Shown here in pieces: positions 18,211 through 26,493 of a DNA stretch of 64,000 nucleotides. The stretch is from an uncultured Pseudomonadales bacterium (GTDB taxonomy: Bacteria; Pseudomonadota; Gammaproteobacteria; Pseudomonadales; Azotimanducaceae): assembly GCA_943787425.1 (NCBI GenBank), contig CALSMJ010000001.1:919271-983270 (forward strand). The letters are read 5' to 3'. The notes under the pieces are model-generated. The model was not told where the DNA came from. It was given only the letters and a program-made list of their open reading frames with translations, and made no database searches. Every line of letters starts with the position of its first letter. Position 1 is the first letter of the stretch. The position numbers and the translations under genes are program-made.

Positions 18211-18227
18211 GCAGTTTTTAAAACTGC
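18211..18227. promoter_or_regulatory. Perfect palindrome just upstream of fdsGB
   Basis: GCAGTTTT-T-AAAACTGC is a perfect 8-bp inverted repeat around one base, 15-31 bases before the fdsGB start. Its position next to the ribosome site suggests an operator that blocks transcription, or a leader hairpin affecting translation. The neighbouring regulator gene is the natural candidate to bind it; this is inference. Confidence 0.45.
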
Positions 18228-18243
18228 GAACCTGCGTCATTTT

Positions 18244-18267
18244 AAATAGGTAATTGATTGCCTATTT
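18244..18267. promoter_or_regulatory. Inverted repeat in the fdsGB/regulator divergent promoter
   Basis: AAATAGG-N10-CCTATTT is a near-perfect dyad with the extended arms AAATAGGTAA and TTGCCTATTT (9 of 10 paired). It lies centrally in the 150-220 base gap between the divergent fdsGB operon and the regulator gene. Arm length and spacing fit a dimeric helix-turn-helix protein, so it is the better of two operator candidates here. It does not resemble the known E. coli ModE box. Confidence 0.5.
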
Positions 18268-18416
18268 AGCAGCCTAAATTTTGCAATTTATCAATTGGTT
18301 ACAGCGCTTTTTCGGGGATACTACCAGTTGATCGAAGTCCAAAGAATATGCAAACTCTTTCTTATTTAAAACCCGTTAAAGTGTCATCGAACGCAAACCA
18401 ACGTCAGGGTATCGCC

Positions 18417-19478
18417 ATGAGTAAGCGAATCTACATCAGCCCAAGCTGGGCCTTTCATGATGATCATGGGGCCGCGTTAAACCCGCAACTCTTCACGTTG
18501 CTCAGCCGCATTCAAGAAACTGGAAAACTCACCAAAGCGGCAGCCTTGGCGAAAATTTCCTATCGCCACGGCTGGAATCTACTGGACCAGGCCCACCAAT
18601 TTTTCGGCAGCCCAGTCGTTCACCTTGAAAAGGGTCGAGGCGCAACCTTAACGCCGTTGGGCGAGAAATTGCTGTGGGCTGAACAGCGCGTTGCAGCACG
18701 CCTCACGCCGCAAATGGAAAACCTCGCCTCCGAACTCAACATCGAAATCCATAAAGAGATTGCCGAACTCAGCCCAATACTCCGCTTACACGCAAGTCAC
18801 GGTTATGCGGTGGCACTGCTCCCTGATTATGCGCTTGGATTTCAGCTCGACCTGCAGTACAAATCCCCGATCGACGCTTTAGCGGCACTCAACCGCGGCG
18901 CATGCGACTTAGCAGGCATCCACGTTCCGGCCGAGCTTCGAATTGAACCGCTCATCGCGCGTTATGCTGAATACCTCAATACAAAAGATTATCGGGTGAT
19001 TCGGTTCATCACCCGCCAACAAGGGTTGATGGTCGCACCGGGCAATCCCCATCAAGTGCGCGGTATCCAGGATCTTGCTCGCAAAGCATTGAAATTTATT
19101 AACCGTCAACCAGATTCCGGCACCCGCGCGCTGCTCGATCGCCTGCTCACCGATGCATTGGTCGATCACACGACCATTGATGGCTATTTAGAGGAAGAAT
19201 TTACCCACACCGCGGTGGCGGCTTTCGTTGCCGCTGGCATGGCAGACATTGGCTTTGGCGTTGAAGCTGCTGCCCGACAATTCAAGTTGGACTTTATCCC
19301 AATTGCGCAAGAACATTATTTGATGATTTGTCACAGAAGAACGCTCCGGCAAGCAGCCTGCCAGCAATTTTTAAATCAAATCCGTAGTTCGGCCTTTCAA
19401 GCAAGCGTTGCGAGCCTCCCCGGATACCGAAGCACCCGTTGCGGCGTCATCGAAGCACTCAGTGAGAGCCTCCTGTAA
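18417..19478 (+). CDS. ModE-type HTH regulator with periplasmic-binding-like domain (formate dehydrogenase regulator candidate)
   Basis: A DNA-binding regulator of about 353 aa from the ATG at 18417 (a further in-frame ATG lies at 18348; the later one is preferred because RIYISPSWAF is the usual family opening). Residues 10-110 form a winged helix like the N-terminus of ModE/LysR proteins (LLSRIQETGKLTKAAALAKI, then RGATLTPLGEKLL). The rest is a substrate-binding-protein-like domain (LRLHASHGYAVALLPDY) that may sense formate, molybdate or another small ligand. Divergent placement beside the fds operon suggests it controls that operon, as FdsR-type proteins do. Confidence 0.82.
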   Translation: MSKRIYISPSWAFHDDHGAALNPQLFTLLSRIQETGKLTKAAALAKISYRHGWNLLDQAHQFFGSPVVHLEKGRGATLTPLGEKLLWAEQRVAARLTPQMENLASELNIEIHKEIAELSPILRLHASHGYAVALLPDYALGFQLDLQYKSPIDALAALNRGACDLAGIHVPAELRIEPLIARYAEYLNTKDYRVIRFITRQQGLMVAPGNPHQVRGIQDLARKALKFINRQPDSGTRALLDRLLTDALVDHTTIDGYLEEEFTHTAVAAFVAAGMADIGFGVEAAARQFKLDFIPIAQEHYLMICHRRTLRQAACQQFLNQIRSSAFQASVASLPGYRSTRCGVIEALSESLL

Positions 19479-19823
19479 GCCTCGCAACCTGCAAGAAGGC
19501 CTATATTGAGGCTTCAAGATTTCGATGCTAGATTGATGACACGCAACTGGGCAATTGTTGATGCGCGTTCAGATCGCTCAACGAGATCCTCCGTCTGAGG
19601 CCTGAGGTCAGGTCCCCAAAACTGAAAGACCGATCGACCCAGGATCGCGCTTTAAAATAACAAAGCCGCAGCTCGTGCCTTCAATGCAACATCCAACAAT
19701 GCAACATCAAACAATGCAACATCAAAACGAGGGTTGCTCTGACCACTCAAAAGGCACTGAAGCGCCTCGCATCACAATCACGGCGATCAGGCATACTGTT
19801 GATCATCCTTGGGGGAACACCGA
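19479..19823. other. Intergenic region between regulator and TauD-type gene
   Basis: A 345-base gap between two plus-strand genes. It carries the three-copy 15-bp repeat at 19682-19726. I see no RNA gene, no clear terminator and no frame worth keeping. A GGGGGAA ribosome site at 19810-19817 belongs to the next gene. Confidence 0.5.
19682..19726. repeat. Tandem repeat, three copies of a 15-bp unit
   Basis: CAATGCAACATCCAA, CAATGCAACATCAAA and CAATGCAACATCAAA follow each other without spacers, about 100 bases before the dioxygenase gene. Copies 2 and 3 are identical. The unit could be an iterated binding site or a replication-slippage product. Confidence 0.9.
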
Positions 19824-20669
19824 ATGAACCTAATACCAATTACCCCCAGCCTGGGCGCTGAAGTTGAGGGCCTAGATCTTGCGCAACCGCTATCCGGCGA
19901 ACAGGTCAGCGGGCTTCAAACAGCATTTGAGACCCACCACGTTCTGGTGTTTCGAGACCAGGTACTCAGCCGAGACGCCCATAAAGCCTTTGCGCGTTAC
20001 TTTGGCGATATTCATGTGCACCCGTCGAAGCAAAACCTAAAGCGGGACGAGGACCCGGAGATTTTTTTCATCGATATCAAGCCAGAATCAAAACAAAGCA
20101 ATGGGGAAACTTGGCATGCGGACATTACCTGCGAGGCGCGCCCCCCCTATGCCTCGATGCTCTATCTGACGCGCGTTCCAGATAACCTCGGCGGCGATAC
20201 GCTTTTTGCCAATCTACAGGCGGCGTTTGAAGAACTCTCGCCCGATCTGCAACACTATCTGATGCAACAATCTGCGTTTCATGATGGTGAGCTGGACTTA
20301 TTGCGCTATGGCATACGCCTCAAGCCTGGGCAATCCTATCCGGCAAACACCCATCCCGTGGTGATTCGGCACCCCAAAACTCAGAAACCAGTGCTGTACG
20401 TCAATGAGGGCTTCACCGCTCACCTTTCAAACGTGCCGTCCTTCGAGAGCGACCTGATTCTGCAGGGGCTTTTCCAACGCATCAGAACCAACGCAAGACA
20501 CCAGTGCCGGATAAAATGGACACCCAACATGATCACCCTTTGGGACAACTACAGCGTTCAGCATCAAGCTATTTTTGACTACAGCGGCTATCACCGATAT
20601 GCAGAGCGCATCACCATCGCAGCCGATCAGGCCCCGCAAGCCTTCACGGGCTCGCTTGACGCGGAATGA
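19824..20669 (+). CDS. TauD/TfdA-family Fe(II)/2-oxoglutarate dioxygenase
   Basis: A 281-residue non-haem iron oxygenase of the taurine/2,4-D dioxygenase family. It hydroxylates a substrate while decarboxylating 2-oxoglutarate, in the taurine case releasing sulfite. The iron-binding facial triad is visible: HxD in ETWHADIT (about residues 95-102) and the distal histidine in the last third (NYSVQHQAIFDY). The 2-oxoglutarate arginine is probably in YHRYAERITI. Start chosen at the ATG at 19824, which has GGGGGAA upstream; a TTG five codons earlier is less likely. Substrate not predictable; no sulfonate transporter is nearby. Confidence 0.88.
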   Translation: MNLIPITPSLGAEVEGLDLAQPLSGEQVSGLQTAFETHHVLVFRDQVLSRDAHKAFARYFGDIHVHPSKQNLKRDEDPEIFFIDIKPESKQSNGETWHADITCEARPPYASMLYLTRVPDNLGGDTLFANLQAAFEELSPDLQHYLMQQSAFHDGELDLLRYGIRLKPGQSYPANTHPVVIRHPKTQKPVLYVNEGFTAHLSNVPSFESDLILQGLFQRIRTNARHQCRIKWTPNMITLWDNYSVQHQAIFDYSGYHRYAERITIAADQAPQAFTGSLDAE

Positions 20670-20711
20670 CTGCTGGACGATCACCAGATCACGACCTCAG
20701 CGAGCTCTGGA

Positions 20712-22202
20712 CTAAGCGGTTCTGCGCGGGCCCGCATCCTCAAGGCATCGATGATGGTACCGGCTTAACAGCCGCGACAACCGGTCGCTAAGCGCCTGAT
20801 CACTGATGGTCGATGCGGACCCGAGTCGATGCCATTGATTGCTTTCGCCTACGGGTTGCCAAGGCCCAACACGCGCATCCAAGGCGCAAGGCACGCCAGT
20901 CCGCGCAAACTCAATCCAGGCACGACGCAATTGATCGCCCCAGGCCGCCCAATCCGAACCCGGACTGAAAATCTTTGATTCAAATAATAAAAAACCGTCA
21001 AAACCATGCGGGCTGCCGCTCAACAGTGAGCCTTCAGGACCGGGCACATCCAGATAATATCGATAAGCCGGCGCGCCAAGACGCGCCACTGCCTCGGACA
21101 AAACCCATGCCGACAGCAGGTACCGCTCATCACCAAAGAGACGTTGGATACCTGTTTCTGGGGCAATACCGAGATCTGCATCGTATAGCATCCGCCAACT
21201 TGGATCCCACTTATCCCAAGCTGCGGCATAGTCTTTTGGATTCAGTTGATAGCTTGGCATCACCGAACCGTCAAAACTATTGGCACCGGTTAAATAAGGG
21301 ATTGAGCATCCTAACCCCAGCGCAAAGCAGCGGCCTGGCTCCTCCAAGACACTGAGCCCATCCACAATTGGGCGTTGAAAACCGCGCTGTCCTTGGACGA
21401 TGGTGTTAGCAGAAAGGTGTAAGAGCGACGCGCTTGAAAATCCCCTAGCATCGATTCGACGCAAAATTGCGCCGGCATTGTCCTCAGCGATCTCAGGCGC
21501 CTCGCCCAAAATATCGCGGGGGTCCTGATCCTGAGTTTTGAGCCGCAACAATGGCCAAGTGCCATAGCCACTTTGCGCAATGGCCTTGTGAAACAACCCT
21601 GCCCCCTGGGGCATGGTCATGAGCAAATTCACCGCCTGCCCACCGGCTGAGACACCGAAAATGGTGACATTCTCAGGATCACCGCCAAACGCATCGATAT
21701 GGTCGCGGACCCATTGCAAGGCCAGGATCAAATCCAGTAATCCAAAATTTGCCTGCTGGCTTTCAATCAGCGGATGGGCCGCAAACCCCAACATGCCGAG
21801 TCGATAGTTCGGCGCAACCAGCACCACACCTGCCTTTGCGAACACCGAGCCTCGAACTCGATTCGAGCCACTACAAAACCCGCCGCCATGGATCCAAACC
21901 ATCACCGGTGCTGCACGCGCCTGATCCGGCTTCCAGATGTTCAAGTTCAAGCAGTCTTCGGACGCCTCCGCAATGGGACGTCCTGTTTCCGATACCTGAG
22001 GGGCCATCGGCCCGAAGAACCGGGCATCAAGGGTTTCATCGCTGGCCGCTACCGGGACCGGCGGCTGCCATCGCCGCACCTGCACAGGGGCCAACGCATA
22101 AGGCACGCCACAGAAGGCTTGCACACCCTCGCGCTGGCGTCCGATCAACGTGCCTTGCGGCAACACCACTTTCGGATCAGATTTGGCGCCAGTCAAAGCC
22201 AC
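20712..22202 (-). CDS. Type-B carboxylesterase/lipase family protein
   Basis: Alpha/beta-hydrolase of 496 aa in the carboxylesterase type-B family. The oxyanion-hole motif VMVWIHGGGFCSGSN lies at about residues 100-114, and the nucleophile serine is in FGVSAGGQAV (about 187-196). The catalytic histidine is likely in GSPHGFDG (about 397). No signal peptide is apparent, so the enzyme is probably cytoplasmic. It should hydrolyse esters or amides of small to medium acids. It is followed on the same strand, 65 bases further, by HiPIP read in the opposite order (HiPIP upstream). Confidence 0.88.
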   Translation of the reverse strand: MALTGAKSDPKVVLPQGTLIGRQREGVQAFCGVPYALAPVQVRRWQPPVPVAASDETLDARFFGPMAPQVSETGRPIAEASEDCLNLNIWKPDQARAAPVMVWIHGGGFCSGSNRVRGSVFAKAGVVLVAPNYRLGMLGFAAHPLIESQQANFGLLDLILALQWVRDHIDAFGGDPENVTIFGVSAGGQAVNLLMTMPQGAGLFHKAIAQSGYGTWPLLRLKTQDQDPRDILGEAPEIAEDNAGAILRRIDARGFSSASLLHLSANTIVQGQRGFQRPIVDGLSVLEEPGRCFALGLGCSIPYLTGANSFDGSVMPSYQLNPKDYAAAWDKWDPSWRMLYDADLGIAPETGIQRLFGDERYLLSAWVLSEAVARLGAPAYRYYLDVPGPEGSLLSGSPHGFDGFLLFESKIFSPGSDWAAWGDQLRRAWIEFARTGVPCALDARVGPWQPVGESNQWHRLGSASTISDQALSDRLSRLLSRYHHRCLEDAGPRRTA

Positions 22203-22267
22203 CTCCTAAAGACGGCCCTAACGGGTGGCATTCCGCGATTCCGGAGCGGTGCCGTCCCTACGCCTGA

Positions 22268-22588
22268 TTAAGACTTTGGCACCCAGCCGGCACACCACCC
22301 CGGGCCTGCCACCAATCGATTTTGGAATAACTGACAGGGTGCCCAGGCTGCGCTGGCATCGTCCGTCACGTAAAACCGGCAGTTCTGACAAACCTGATCC
22401 GCCGCTGCAACCCCCATCTTATCCGCACGACTGGCAAGGGTTGCATCTTCCACGTAACGCAGGGCTTTTGCCGCAGGATCATCTAAAGGCACCTTGGCCG
22501 CCGCCTGGGTCGTCAGACTGACCGCGGGTACTAAGGGAATCAGCGCTAGGGCTGCGCCTTGTTTCAAAAAGTGTCGACGCGTACTCAT
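22268..22588 (-). CDS. High-potential iron-sulfur protein (HiPIP) with Tat signal
   Basis: Small periplasmic electron carrier with one [4Fe-4S] cluster at high potential. The 106-residue precursor starts with a twin-arginine signal (TRRHFLKQGAALALIPL) cut near residue 30, as expected for a cofactor-loaded export substrate. The four cluster cysteines occur in the family pattern: QVCQNCRFY (about 67-70), PCQLF (about 84) and PGWCAGW (about 98). In other proteobacteria HiPIP donates electrons to terminal oxidases or photosynthetic reaction centres; no such partner is in this window. Confidence 0.93.
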   Translation of the reverse strand: MSTRRHFLKQGAALALIPLVPAVSLTTQAAAKVPLDDPAAKALRYVEDATLASRADKMGVAAADQVCQNCRFYVTDDASAAWAPCQLFQNRLVAGPGWCAGWVPKS

Positions 22589-22732
22589 AATTTTCTGTCC
22601 TTGGTGAGATGAAGCCAGGCAAGCGCACCGTGCTTGCGTTTTGTTATTCGTGAATCATCGCGATTTGGTTTCAAAAATCCGATGATAACCTCAACGAGCA
22701 GCCGACGCCGACTGATCATCCATGATCCTGAT

Positions 22733-23878
22733 CTATCGCGCTATCGATGCGCTCATGACAACCGTGCCGCTTGCACCGAACATGCCCCCAACGCCATGGC
22801 AAACCGAGATTTCAACCCCGGCAACCTTCGCAGCGGCCGTTCCACGAACCTGCCGAACACTTTCTTGCAGTGCGTACATGCCATACATACCAGAATGCAT
22901 ATAGCTTAAGCCGCCCCCATTCGTATTCAGCGGCAGAATACCGCCGGGCGCTGTTTGGCCCGATGCAATAAACGCGCCCGCCTCACCGCGTTCACAAAAC
23001 CCAAGATCCTCTAGCCCGTACAGCGGCAAATGGGCAAAGGCGTCATAAATCATCAAGTGATCGACATCACGGTGTTGTATGCCAGCGGTTTCGAATGCAC
23101 GTGCCCCTGCCATCTGGAAAGCCCGCGATCGAGTGAGATCCTGCATTTGACTGATCATCGGGGTTTCAGTGCTTTCACCGGAACCCAGAATATAAACCGG
23201 TGCTTGTGGAAAATCTTTGGCCCGCTCGGCCGCAACGAGAATCAGCGCGCCCCCGCCATCCGTCACCAAGCAACATTGGCTCTTGGTAAACGGATAAGCA
23301 ATCATTCGATCGGCCAGCACCGCCTCAACTGAGGTGGGTTCTTGTAACGTCGCCCGAGGGTTCAGCGCCGCCCATTGTCGCTGCATCACCGCAACCGATG
23401 CCAATTGCTCAAGCGTCGTGCCGGTGTCTTTTAAAAACCTTAAAACCGGCAGCGTGAACATCGTCGTCGGCCCCATACCCCCAAAGGGCGATTCGAACTG
23501 GCCAGCCAGAGAGCCCGGCGAGCTTGCCCAACCAGCACGCCCGACATTCGATCGGCCACTTTCACCGTGGGTAATGAGCACGCATTGACACAACCCGGAC
23601 TCTATCGCTGCGACGGCGTGACGAACATGTAGCATAAAACTGCAGCCGCCCACGGCAGTTCCGTCGACCCAGTTGGGCGCAATGCCAAGATAATGCGCGA
23701 CCGCGGTTGGCGACTCACCCGCCGTTGCCACGCCGTCAATATCCTTCAGGGTCAGCCCCGCGTCCGTCAACGCGTTGAGCGCCGCGTCGGCATGGAGCTG
23801 TATTTGACTCATCTGTGGGATTCGACCCAGTGCGGTTGTTTCTGCTGCGCCCACAATCGCAACCTTTGCTGCGCTCAT
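22733..23878 (-). CDS. Thiolase-fold protein (SCP-x/lipid-transfer type)
   Basis: A 381-residue thiolase-superfamily protein of the non-condensing lipid-transfer kind. It has the N-terminal KVAIVGAAETTALGR, the mid-protein GTAVGGCSFMLHVRHAV in the place of the thiolase nucleophile, and the C-terminal VCHGVGGMFGASGTVVM with the glycine-rich end typical of the fold. It overlaps the next gene, a DUF35 OB-fold protein, by four bases (ATGA). Such pairs form complexes that cleave side chains of CoA-activated substrates by retro-aldol reaction, as in steroid degradation; the substrate here is unknown. Confidence 0.85.
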   Translation of the reverse strand: MSAAKVAIVGAAETTALGRIPQMSQIQLHADAALNALTDAGLTLKDIDGVATAGESPTAVAHYLGIAPNWVDGTAVGGCSFMLHVRHAVAAIESGLCQCVLITHGESGRSNVGRAGWASSPGSLAGQFESPFGGMGPTTMFTLPVLRFLKDTGTTLEQLASVAVMQRQWAALNPRATLQEPTSVEAVLADRMIAYPFTKSQCCLVTDGGGALILVAAERAKDFPQAPVYILGSGESTETPMISQMQDLTRSRAFQMAGARAFETAGIQHRDVDHLMIYDAFAHLPLYGLEDLGFCERGEAGAFIASGQTAPGGILPLNTNGGGLSYMHSGMYGMYALQESVRQVRGTAAAKVAGVEISVCHGVGGMFGASGTVVMSASIAR

Positions 23879-24297
23879 GAGACCGCTCCATCAGGCTCAA
23901 AGTAGGGCAAAACAATCCCTCGTCGAATGGGCCTAAAAGTAACCTTCAGGGGCATATCTAAGATCAGCGCCTCTGGCGTTTGTGGCACGTTTAAAATATT
24001 CGCCATCATCGTAACCCCTTCTTCAAGTTCGACCACTGCAATGGCGTAGGGCCCGTCAAAAGCGGGATGCGGGCGATGGTTAATGACGTAACTCAGCAGC
24101 CGGGCTTTGCCGCTTGCGAGCAGGATGGACACCGACTGGTGGCCGCAGGCCGGACAGAAGGGACGCGGCGGGAAGTAGACCCCGCTGCAATCATCGCATC
24201 GCTGTAATCTCAGCTCACCAGCAACGCAGCCCGACCAAAAATGTTCCGTCTCGGGGGTTGGCATCGGTACCGTTACCTGTTCAAAATCAATTTTCAA
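23875..24297 (-). CDS. Zn-ribbon/OB-fold protein (DUF35), partner of the thiolase-like gene
   Basis: A 140-residue protein with an N-terminal zinc ribbon (LQRCDDCSGVYFPPRPFCPAC, cysteines at about 33, 36, 48 and 51) followed by an OB-fold barrel, the DUF35 architecture. These proteins bind a CoA thioester and serve as the small subunit of thiolase-like or aldolase complexes. It sits upstream of the thiolase-like gene with overlapping stop and start codons, so equal synthesis is likely. The zinc site appears complete. Confidence 0.88.
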   Translation of the reverse strand: MKIDFEQVTVPMPTPETEHFWSGCVAGELRLQRCDDCSGVYFPPRPFCPACGHQSVSILLASGKARLLSYVINHRPHPAFDGPYAIAVVELEEGVTMMANILNVPQTPEALILDMPLKVTFRPIRRGIVLPYFEPDGAVS

Positions 24298-24363
24298 AGG
24301 ATTACCTTTTAATCTTTCGCCTTGGATATCATCTTCCTAACATACCATGATGTTTGGCCAGAT

Positions 24364-25614
24364 TCAGGTCACCAACTTACGCGCGTTTAATCTCGGCTCA
24401 AAGTGCGCCTTGGTCATCAAAACCGTTTTCAGCACGGCAGCCGCCTGCTCGATATCCGCGAAGGAATTAAACAAGGGGTTGAAGCCCAAACGAACGATGT
24501 CAGGCGCTCGAAAATCGCCAATCACACCCGCCTCAATCAGAGCTTGGACAATGGGATAGGCCAGCGGATGCCGAAAACTGATTTGACTGCCCCGCTGATT
24601 CGCGTCGCGCGGCGAAATCAGTTCCAACGCATCATCGATCGCGTCGGTTAAGTGAATCAAGTAGGCGCCGAGTTTTTCGGATTTGGCACGCACTTGTGCG
24701 AGTTCAAGTCCGTCGAAGACCGATAAAGCCGCATCCAAAGCGGTCATTGACAGGATCGCAGGCGTTCCGGACAAAAATCGTTTGATTCCCGGCGCGGGCT
24801 CATAGTGCTCCGAAAATGCAAACGGCTCGGCATGTCCCATCCACCCGGACAGCGGCTGCGTGACCGATCCTTGATGTCGACTGGCCACGTACACATAGCC
24901 AGGCGCACCGGGTCCGCCATTTAGGAATTTGTAACCACAGCCCACCGCAAAGTCGACGTTCGCCGCATCCAGTTCAAGTTCTAGCACCCCGGCTGAATGC
25001 GATAGATCCCAGACAACCAGCGCCCCGACAGCTTGAGCGCGAGCAGTCAGCTCGGCGAGGTCATGCATTGCACCGGTTTTGAAGTTTACTTGGGTGAGCA
25101 GCAGTATCGAGACAGACGCATCCAAGTGCTCAAGCAAAGCATCGGTCTGAACCACCTCAATCGCGGGGGCCGCTGCCCCAAGCAGGGTATTCATCCCCTC
25201 AACCAAGTAAAGATCGCTCGGAAAATTATCAGCCTCACTCAATATCTTCGCCGGACGCGCACTCAGGCCCAGCGCGGCCGCCAAGACCTTGAATAAATTC
25301 ACAGACACAGAGTCAGTGCAAATGACTTGTCCAGGACCAGCGCCGATCAGGCGCGCTATTTTTTCGCCAACCCGGCTGGGTAAATTGATCCAATCATGAT
25401 CATTCCAGCTTTTGATTAAGCTTGCGCCCCACTGCCTTTCAATCACCTGCGCCAAAGCCTTGGGCACCGCCTTCGGCAAGGGGCCCAACGAATTACCGTC
25501 CAGGTAAACCACGCCCTTCGGCAGCTCAAACGCCTGTCGCAGCGGCGCAAGCGGATCTGCCCGATCAAGCTCACCAGCGGTCCCATCGAACGCGCTCAAA
25601 ACATCATGGTCCAT
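24364..25614 (-). CDS. kynU: Kynureninase
   Basis: PLP enzyme cleaving kynurenine (or 3-hydroxykynurenine) to anthranilate (or 3-hydroxyanthranilate) and alanine. It is 416 aa, the usual length, with YLDGNSLGPLPKA near residue 36 (family N-terminal motif), a PLP-contacting aspartate in VVWDLSHSAG, and the PLP lysine in GCGYKFLNGGPG (about Lys229). Its start overlaps the end of the formamidase-like gene by 11 bases, so the two steps from N-formylkynurenine are encoded together. Tryptophan 2,3-dioxygenase is absent from this window. Confidence 0.94.
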   Translation of the reverse strand: MDHDVLSAFDGTAGELDRADPLAPLRQAFELPKGVVYLDGNSLGPLPKAVPKALAQVIERQWGASLIKSWNDHDWINLPSRVGEKIARLIGAGPGQVICTDSVSVNLFKVLAAALGLSARPAKILSEADNFPSDLYLVEGMNTLLGAAAPAIEVVQTDALLEHLDASVSILLLTQVNFKTGAMHDLAELTARAQAVGALVVWDLSHSAGVLELELDAANVDFAVGCGYKFLNGGPGAPGYVYVASRHQGSVTQPLSGWMGHAEPFAFSEHYEPAPGIKRFLSGTPAILSMTALDAALSVFDGLELAQVRAKSEKLGAYLIHLTDAIDDALELISPRDANQRGSQISFRHPLAYPIVQALIEAGVIGDFRAPDIVRLGFNPLFNSFADIEQAAAVLKTVLMTKAHFEPRLNARKLVT

Positions 25615-26401
25615 GACACAACCCCTTAAAGAAACGCATTACCCGTCTGCCCGCAGCGGTTTCCGGATGAACAAAGTCAAAATGCCCTGCTTGGGACAGT
25701 TCAATCAGCTCACAGTCTGCCGCCGCGCCAAAGACCAAGCTCTGTTCCGGCGGCACAATGGCATCTAATGGACTGTAAAACATCGTCACCTCAGCGACCA
25801 TTTGGGTTGGTTGCGGCGAGAGCGAAGCCGGCGTAATGCCTTTCGCAGACGCAAGTAGCTCTGACCCCATTAATTGACAGGCGGCTTGGCCCCGTGCGTA
25901 ATCCTCAAGATCCGTGATCGGTGCGAGTGCGAGTACCTGCCGCCAGCATTTCGCCGAGTCTTGGACCCTCGTCGCCAGCCCCGATTGACTGCCATTCAGC
26001 CAAAGTGCTAGGTGCGCGCCGGCCGAATGTCCTGCCAGGAAACCGCGATCCGGATCGATTAGCGCGCCCCACGTTGTCCAAAACCAATGGGCCGCTGCGC
26101 GCACATCAAAAAAAGTGCCCGGCCAACCGCCGCCCACCTCGCCGAGCCGACGATATTCAGGTAACCAAACCAAAAACCCAGAATCGGCTAGGGCCTGACA
26201 AAATCCCCGCGCATGCACAAGATCAAACGCCGAGGACCAGCAGCCCCCATGCAGGAACATCATCGCAGGATAGGGCCCGGCGCCCGCCGGCCGCCAGATC
26301 TGCCCGAATTGACTCGGTGACTCAGCGCCGTATACCGCCGATTCAGTGTGCCTTGCTGACTGACTGTGGTTTAACAATTCTACAAAATCGATCCGATTCA
26401 T
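25604..26401 (-). CDS. Alpha/beta hydrolase, probable kynurenine formamidase (KynB-like function)
   Basis: A 265-residue alpha/beta hydrolase with the oxyanion motif FLHGGCWSSAFD (about residues 49-60), the nucleophile serine in LAGHSAGAHLALWL (about 121-134) and a catalytic histidine near the C-terminus (QAGHFDFVHPE). This matches arylformamidases of the eukaryotic/hydrolase type rather than the metal-dependent bacterial KynB fold. Immediate overlap with kynU supports hydrolysis of N-formylkynurenine to kynurenine and formate. A more general esterase role cannot be ruled out. Confidence 0.78.
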   Translation of the reverse strand: MNRIDFVELLNHSQSARHTESAVYGAESPSQFGQIWRPAGAGPYPAMMFLHGGCWSSAFDLVHARGFCQALADSGFLVWLPEYRRLGEVGGGWPGTFFDVRAAAHWFWTTWGALIDPDRGFLAGHSAGAHLALWLNGSQSGLATRVQDSAKCWRQVLALAPITDLEDYARGQAACQLMGSELLASAKGITPASLSPQPTQMVAEVTMFYSPLDAIVPPEQSLVFGAAADCELIELSQAGHFDFVHPETAAGRRVMRFFKGLCHGP

Positions 26402-26493
26402 TGCGTTGACGTGGGCCTGGTCGATGGATTGCGTCGATGTCTATTGACCTGAAATGATCAACTAAGGAATGATGACACTTTCAGGAGCACTTT

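Noticed and set aside
18197-18416. Molybdenum-cofactor riboswitch before fdsGB
   Set aside because: The inverted repeats are short simple dyads fitting protein operators; the multi-stem aptamer layout is not seen.
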